DNA of 64,000 bases, taken from the NCBI GenBank assembly GCA_020633235.1, contig JACKEA010000007.1, positions 550,604-614,603 of the forward strand, written 5' to 3'. The notes under the pieces are model-generated. The model was not told where the DNA came from. It searched no databases and worked only from the letters and a program-made list of their open reading frames with translations. Both the position numbers and the translations under genes were made by a program. The DNA is from Polyangiaceae bacterium (GTDB lineage Bacteria > Myxococcota_A > Polyangia > Polyangiales > Polyangiaceae). Of this stretch, positions 60,236 to 64,000 are shown piece after piece; the first letter of the stretch is position 1, and each line of letters starts with the position of its first letter.

Positions 60236-60595
60236 ATGTCCAACGAGCTCCGAACGACGGCAGTCGGGTTTGTGTTCAGTCTGCTGCTCTGCGGCTGTGG
60301 CGCGTCCCTCGTCACCTCCACTCGAGGTACGAGGGGCGCGGAGGTCGGTGTCGTCAAGTACTTGAACCAGGGCATGGGCGCGGTCATCGATTCCCGCCGC
60401 CAGAGCGCGCTGGAGCTGATGCAGCGTGACTGCGGTGGCGCTTACGAGATCGTGTGGGAGCGGAGCTTTGCCGAAGCGATCCACTATCGTCTCATGGGTC
60501 CCGACCTGCGCGACTACGGATCCGCGACCGAGAACCAGGACTACTGGTACATCGGCTACGTCTGCGAACATCAGCGCTCGTCGGCGAGGCGCTAG
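60236..60595 (+). CDS. Small lipoprotein, hypothetical
   Basis: 119 residues. A signal peptide (VGFVFSLLLCGCGASL) has a lipobox LLCGC. The mature part reads GAEVGVVKYLNQGMGAVIDS, RRQSALELMQRDCGGAYEIV and DYWYIGYVCEH, with two Cys probably paired. The second segment resembles small envelope lipoproteins containing a helix before a D-C-G-G motif. It is 9 nt after the RCC1 gene, so they are likely in one operon. Family not recognised. Confidence 0.65.
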   Translation: MSNELRTTAVGFVFSLLLCGCGASLVTSTRGTRGAEVGVVKYLNQGMGAVIDSRRQSALELMQRDCGGAYEIVWERSFAEAIHYRLMGPDLRDYGSATENQDYWYIGYVCEHQRSSARR

Positions 60596-60609
60596 CTTCC
60601 TGTGCTACC

Positions 60610-61332
60610 TTGAGCCGCTCCTTGGCTCTGGAAGAGTTCTTCAAGCTTTCGCAGGTCGTGGCGGTGTCGCTGCTCGCGGGCTGCAACTCCATCATTTGGC
60701 CGGATGGGGACCTGGACTTCAGCGGCACGCACGACGCTGCGGCCAGCACCTGTTTGGGCGCGCCCTTCGTCGACGACTTCGAAGCCGGCCCCTCTCCCGC
60801 GTTGTGGGACCTGTTCAGCTCCAACGCGACGGTGGACTACGACGGCGGAACGCTCGGCTTGACCTTCGTGCCGACCCCGGCGTTGAACGTGAGCCTGAGG
60901 TCGAAGCACGCGCTGGACATGCGTGGCCGTCGCGTGTGGCTTCGAATCGACACGCCGCCGCGGGCAGATACAGGTACCAAGCTGCAGTTTGCGTTGGAAA
61001 GCAGCGCGAGTGTCGGCTTCTACATGGAGCTGATCTCGGGTTCTTTGGCAGGCTACCACCGAGCGTCCCAAGCCGACGCTCCGAGCTACGACTTCAACAA
61101 CGTACCGTTCGATCTCTCCAAGCATGCGTATCTCCAGATCCGCCACGATGGCAGCGAGCTGCACTTCGAGACGTCCGGCGACGGCACTCATTTCATCGAG
61201 CAGGGCACGGTGAGCTCTCCGCAGCTCGCCTCCCTGGACGCGATCGACGTTCAGGTCTTCGTTTGGGGTGGCAGCTCCTCGCAGACGGAAGTCGTCCGGC
61301 TCGACGCCGTGGGTGGGACCGCGTGCAACTGA
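60610..61332 (+). CDS. Lipoprotein with concanavalin-like (LamG-type) domain
   Basis: About 240 residues. No ATG is available at the front, so the start is a TTG (60610 or 60622); the lipobox SLLAGCNSI follows soon after. The mature domain begins CLGAPFVDDFEAGPSPALWD and continues with TVDYDGGTLGLTFVPTPALN, RVWLRIDTPP and YLQIRHDGSELHFETSGDGT. The F-x-D-D-F-E-x-G start and beta-sandwich spacing are those of concanavalin A-like/glucanase-fold domains in myxobacterial surface proteins. A carbohydrate-binding role is a guess. The stop overlaps the next gene by 10 nt. Confidence 0.65.
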   Translation: MSRSLALEEFFKLSQVVAVSLLAGCNSIIWPDGDLDFSGTHDAAASTCLGAPFVDDFEAGPSPALWDLFSSNATVDYDGGTLGLTFVPTPALNVSLRSKHALDMRGRRVWLRIDTPPRADTGTKLQFALESSASVGFYMELISGSLAGYHRASQADAPSYDFNNVPFDLSKHAYLQIRHDGSELHFETSGDGTHFIEQGTVSSPQLASLDAIDVQVFVWGGSSSQTEVVRLDAVGGTACN

Positions 61333-62243
61333 GAGTCGTCGCGCTCGCGTTGACGTTGTGCTTCGCCACGAGCGCGCGGGCCCAGACGGCGTCTCAGGCG
61401 GAGCAGGCCATCGAGCTCGGGCGCCAAGGCCTCGAAGCGTTCCGACAGGGCCACTACCAAGAAGCTCTCGCTCGTTTTCGCAGCGCCGATGGGCTGTACC
61501 ATTCTCCCGTCTTCTCTCTTTACATGGCTCGCTGTCTGGTCAAGAGCGCGAAGCTGCTGGAGGCCAAGGCGCTCTATCAGCGAGTGGTTCGCGAGCCCAA
61601 GAGTCAAGACGAGCCCGCGCTGTGGAAGGAAGCGCGGGTGGACGCGGCGCGGGAGCTCGACGCCCTGAGCATACGGATCCCGACGCTCTCGATCCGGATC
61701 GTGAACGCTCGCCCTGGGCCGCGGACGACGCAGGTGGACGGCAGCGAGATGAAGCCGGGGATCGTGGAGCTGGATCCCGGACCGCACGCAGTGGAAGCGC
61801 TGGATGCCAGCGGGCGCCGAGTGAAACGGCAAGTCACGCTGGAAGAAGGACAGAACGCCAGCATCACCTTGGACTTCGGCGCTCCGCCGCCGCCCCCCGC
61901 GCCACCACCTGCGCGGCGTGTGATCTCCGAGCCCGTACGCTGGCCGGGGATCGTCGCGCTCAGTGTGGGCGCCGCGGGTATCGGGGTGGGGGCCGTCACG
62001 GGTGTTCTGGCGAAGCGCGACGCCGATGCAGTGCTCGACGGGTGCACCGGTTTGAAGTGCCGCCCGGAAGACGAAGACCGTGCCAGCCGTGGGCATACGT
62101 TGGGCACCGTGAGCACCGTGAGCTTCGTCGCCGGGGGTGTCTTCGCCGCGACGGGCGCCGCGCTCCTTTTGTGGCCGCCCACGCGCTCGCGGGTTCAGCT
62201 GGCGCCGACGGTCGGCGGGGTCATGGCGCGGGGGCGGTTTTGA
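61323..62243 (+). CDS. TPR protein with PEGA-like domain and C-terminal membrane helices
   Basis: 306 residues from GTG 61323, overlapping the previous gene by 10 nt. A cleavable signal peptide (VVALALTLCFATSARA) is followed by a TPR-like repeat (IELGRQGLEAFRQGHYQEAL, RFRSADGLYHSPVFSLYMA). Next is a beta-sandwich PEGA-like region (TTQVDGSEMKPGIVELDPGP, HAVEALDASGRRVKRQVTLE), a Pro-rich linker and two hydrophobic helices (IVALSVGAAGIGVGAVTGVL, STVSFVAGGVFAATGAALLL). This is a common periplasmic sensor or scaffold design in Polyangia. The tail overlaps the converging kinase gene by 23 nt. Confidence 0.75.
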   Translation: MQLRVVALALTLCFATSARAQTASQAEQAIELGRQGLEAFRQGHYQEALARFRSADGLYHSPVFSLYMARCLVKSAKLLEAKALYQRVVREPKSQDEPALWKEARVDAARELDALSIRIPTLSIRIVNARPGPRTTQVDGSEMKPGIVELDPGPHAVEALDASGRRVKRQVTLEEGQNASITLDFGAPPPPPAPPPARRVISEPVRWPGIVALSVGAAGIGVGAVTGVLAKRDADAVLDGCTGLKCRPEDEDRASRGHTLGTVSTVSFVAGGVFAATGAALLLWPPTRSRVQLAPTVGGVMARGRF

Positions 62244-63570
62244 TCGGAATGCCGAAGTCCGAGTCGCGCGTCACGCTCTTGGGCTGAGGCTTGGGCTTCG
62301 CCGCGGGGCGGTACGGTGCAGCGCGCTTGGGCTGTGGCGGTGCGGCGACGGCGGTCGTCGTGGGTACCACGACGGGTGCGCTCGTGCTGGGCGCCGCGGG
62401 CACGGGCTCGGGGGCTTCTCGCGTCTCCACCTCGGGCTCCGCCGAAGGCATTGCCGTGGCGGGAGCCGGTTCCGCACTGCCGCGCGACACCAGGTACGCC
62501 ACGGCGACGATCGCAATCATCGCGATGCCGCCCCCCACCAGGCCGGCCCGGCGTCGCGGGCTCGAGCGCGGGCCGAGCGTTGCCCCCGGCAGCGGGCTCG
62601 AAGCCACGGGATGGATCGACTCCACCTTGTCGTCGCCAGGGGGCGTCGCCATCGTGGTGGACGAACGCCCCAGCGTCTTCACCGGGCTCCGCGCGCGCCC
62701 CGTACTCTCCATGGCGCCATGGCGCCGCGCGATGGCAGCGAAGTCCTGAGCGAACGCCAGCGCGGAGGCATAGCGGTCCTGCGGCTCCCGCGCGAGGGCG
62801 CGCAACAGCACGTTGTCGAGCTCGCGCGGCAGTCCGTCCACGCACTCCGAGAGCTTGGGGATCGGATCGCACAGCACCTGACCCATCACGTCCCCCGCGG
62901 CTTGCGCGTCGAACAACGGTCGACCCGCGAGCATCTCGAAGGCGACGGCACCGAGGGACCAGATGTCGCTACGTTGATCGAAGGGCGCAGAGCGCACTTG
63001 CTCCGGGCTCATGTAGCGCGGCGAGCCTACCGTTTGCCCGGTCGTGGTGGCATCCGCCGTCAGGTCGTCGGCCAGGGCCTTGGCCACGCCAAAGTCCAAG
63101 AGCTTCACGACCTCCACGCCGCCTTCTTGCGCCAGGAACACGTTGCTGGGTTTCACGTCGCGGTGGACCACGCCCTCCGCGTGGGCGACCTCCAGCGCCG
63201 CTGCGACGCCCGACAGGATCCGCGTCGCCTCGCTCACGCTCGAGACCTGCGTGCGATCCAGCCGGGCGCGAAGATCTTCCCCCTCGAGCAGCTCCATCAC
63301 CAGGTACGGCGTGTCGTCCTGCACGCCGTAGTCCGAGATGCGCACGATGTTCGGACCGCGCAGCCGCGCCGCCACCTTGGCCTCGCGACGAAAGCGCGCG
63401 CGCAGCTCGCTCCCGCGCTCTCCGTGGGCAAAGGTGATGGTCTTCACCGCGACGTCCACGTCCAACTCCACGTGCCGCGCGACCCACACTGCGCCCATGC
63501 CGCCATGGGCGAGAACCCGGGTGAGACGATACTTGTCCCCGACGACCTGTCCTGCGGAGAGCCCGAACAC
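62221..63570 (-). CDS. Transmembrane Ser/Thr protein kinase
   Basis: 449 residues from GTG 63570; an upstream extension of the frame comes from repeat R17 (LVRRGTSRR) and is excluded. The kinase domain is residues ~14-280: Gly loop AHGGMGAV (21-28), Lys43 in AVKT, HRDVKPSN (136-143), DFG (159-161) and SPE (188-190). A juxtamembrane region leads to one helix (AGLVGGGIAMIAIVAVAYLV, ~342-361) and a short Pro/Ala/Thr-rich exported tail with no domain. All catalytic residues are present, so it should be active. It is the second receptor-type kinase in this window and could phosphorylate FHA partners. Confidence 0.92.
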   Translation of the reverse strand: MFGLSAGQVVGDKYRLTRVLAHGGMGAVWVARHVELDVDVAVKTITFAHGERGSELRARFRREAKVAARLRGPNIVRISDYGVQDDTPYLVMELLEGEDLRARLDRTQVSSVSEATRILSGVAAALEVAHAEGVVHRDVKPSNVFLAQEGGVEVVKLLDFGVAKALADDLTADATTTGQTVGSPRYMSPEQVRSAPFDQRSDIWSLGAVAFEMLAGRPLFDAQAAGDVMGQVLCDPIPKLSECVDGLPRELDNVLLRALAREPQDRYASALAFAQDFAAIARRHGAMESTGRARSPVKTLGRSSTTMATPPGDDKVESIHPVASSPLPGATLGPRSSPRRRAGLVGGGIAMIAIVAVAYLVSRGSAEPAPATAMPSAEPEVETREAPEPVPAAPSTSAPVVVPTTTAVAAPPQPKRAAPYRPAAKPKPQPKSVTRDSDFGIPIKTAPAP

Positions 63571-63615
63571 GCTGCCGGGAGCATACCAGCTTATCCACGA
63601 CGGGCACTCTCGACG

Positions 63616-63639
63616 CGAGGTTCCGCGCCGAACCAACAT
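63616..63639 (+). repeat. Dispersed intergenic repeat copy R17
   Basis: Forward copy, CGAGGTTCCGCGCCGAACCA then ACAT. It lies between the zinc-ribbon gene stop (63640) and the Ser/Thr kinase start (63570). Confidence 0.8.
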
Positions 63640-63780
63640 TCATCGATTCATGTCGGTGGGATTTCGCTTTCGCCTTCGCTTCTTCTTCGGCGCAAAGAGC
63701 TCGGCGCCGCAGTGACGGCACTGTTTCGCCTCGGCCTCCACGACTCCGCCGCACGCGCCGCAGGTGGCGGTGTTTGCCAC
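63640..63780 (-). CDS. 46-residue zinc-ribbon protein
   Basis: A small gene on the minus strand from GTG 63780 to TGA 63640. It encodes a two-pronged zinc ribbon, CGACGGVVEAEAKQCRHCGA, in which two CxxC knuckles are spaced by 13 residues. A very basic tail (KKKRRRKRNPTD) follows. An in-frame TAG lies upstream, and no ATG is available. The Cys spacing is the zinc-ribbon pattern of small RNA/DNA-binding proteins, and the basic tail supports nucleic-acid contact. The gene is too short for usual gene-finding cut-offs. It ends against repeat R17. The start is not certain. Confidence 0.55.
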   Translation of the reverse strand: MANTATCGACGGVVEAEAKQCRHCGAELFAPKKKRRRKRNPTDMNR

Positions 63781-63893
63781 TGCACCGCGCAGCGGGTTTC
63801 GGAAGACAAGTACGCCCCCCTAACCCCAGTGCTCACCCGAGTTGGTCCTCTCTCGCAAGCGGCGGCTCAACGACGATCTTTTTATCGGGTGGC

Positions 63894-63914
63894 TTGTCGA
63901 TTCGGCGCGGAATC
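63894..63914 (-). repeat. Dispersed intergenic repeat copy R18
   Basis: Inverted copy, TTGTCGATTCGGCGCGGAAT then C. It reaches the stop codon of the partial gene at the right edge of the window. Confidence 0.6.
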
Positions 63915-64000
63915 AGCCCGTCGATCGCGGAACGAGCAACGCCAGGGCGCGCCGAAGCAGCTCGAGCTCGCCGATCAGGGGGGATCGGTCGCCCCCCAAT
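63913..64000 (-). CDS. Unidentified protein, C-terminal end (cut by window edge)
   Basis: On the minus strand a frame enters from beyond the window and ends in TGA at 63913. The last codons read PLIGELELLRRALALLVPRS, an amphipathic helix typical of a protein C-terminus. The stop codon overlaps dispersed repeat R18. Too little is present to assign a family. Confidence 0.4.
   Translation of the reverse strand, partial: LGGDRSPLIGELELLRRALALLVPRSTG

Noticed and set aside
3718..63914. The dispersed repeats as classical intrinsic terminators
   Set aside because: Several copies lie in divergent promoter regions or 16 nt before start codons, and no U-run follows most of them. Some may still terminate.
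1..64000. tRNA or rRNA genes
   Set aside because: No cloverleaf with a GTTCGAxTC-type T-loop or rRNA signature was found in either strand's intergenic DNA; GTTCGAGTC at 12178 lies inside the histidine kinase gene.

Overview
The window looks like a chromosomal segment of a myxobacterium, most likely class Polyangia. It is very GC-rich. It encodes many secreted lipoproteins whose lipobox Cys is followed by Gly/Ser/Thr linkers, a protein ending in a MYXO-CTERM tag, membrane-anchored Ser/Thr kinases, an FHA-domain sigma-54 activator, and very large Cys-rich surface lipoproteins. No rRNA, tRNA, CRISPR array, insertion sequence or prophage was seen.

Layout. 1-4.6 kb: tail of a YdeI/OmpD-type protein, an unusual thioredoxin-like (YyaL)/aldo-keto reductase fusion, and a nucleotidyltransferase with a small overlapping partner. 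4.6-9.6 kb: lipoproteins, including one with long GTGG repeats and MYXO-CTERM, an ECF sigma/NrsF-type anti-sigma pair, and a methyltransferase. 9.6-16.1 kb: DUF4846 lipoprotein with glutamate dehydrogenase, a GAF histidine kinase, a TPR/winged-helix regulator and an ABC-F ATPase. 16.5-24.2 kb: hypothetical protein, VWA protein, a two-gene 2-oxoacid:ferredoxin oxidoreductase (beta-gamma fused, plus alpha) and a kinase fused to a periplasmic-binding domain. 24.6-31.4 kb: a surface lipoprotein cluster with two giant Cys-rich paralogues. 31.4-39.6 kb: small envelope proteins, DUF2089/adhesin-like pair, ArsR/SRPBCC pair, two divergent dienelactone hydrolases, a stand-alone PheRS-like ligase and a LuxR regulator. 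39.6-53.1 kb: flavin monooxygenase, secreted papain-fold-like protein, several lipoproteins, a DUF4139 protein, and an outer-membrane-like/ECF sigma/TPR operon. 53.2-57.6 kb: DUF1592-DUF1552-FHA/sigma-54 activator operon. 57.8-64 kb: propeller and RCC1 lipoproteins, a TPR protein, a second Ser/Thr kinase, a 46-residue zinc ribbon and the tail of one more gene.

The most striking unexplained structure is a dispersed short repeat of about 24 bp (left half CGAGGTTCCGCG, right half SCGGACCGACAA). I count 18 copies in 64 kb. They lie in intergenic DNA or over the first or last codons of genes, in both orientations, and three times as inverted pairs. At one locus two copies end exactly 16 nt before the start codons of two divergent dienelactone hydrolase paralogues. 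The copies also supply spurious VRRG-type N-termini and some real stop codons. This looks like an undescribed REP-like or regulatory element family.

Many genes are translationally coupled (ATGA/GTGA/TGATG overlaps), so operon membership is often clear even where function is not. Function is unknown for many of the lipoproteins; those entries describe what is visible only.
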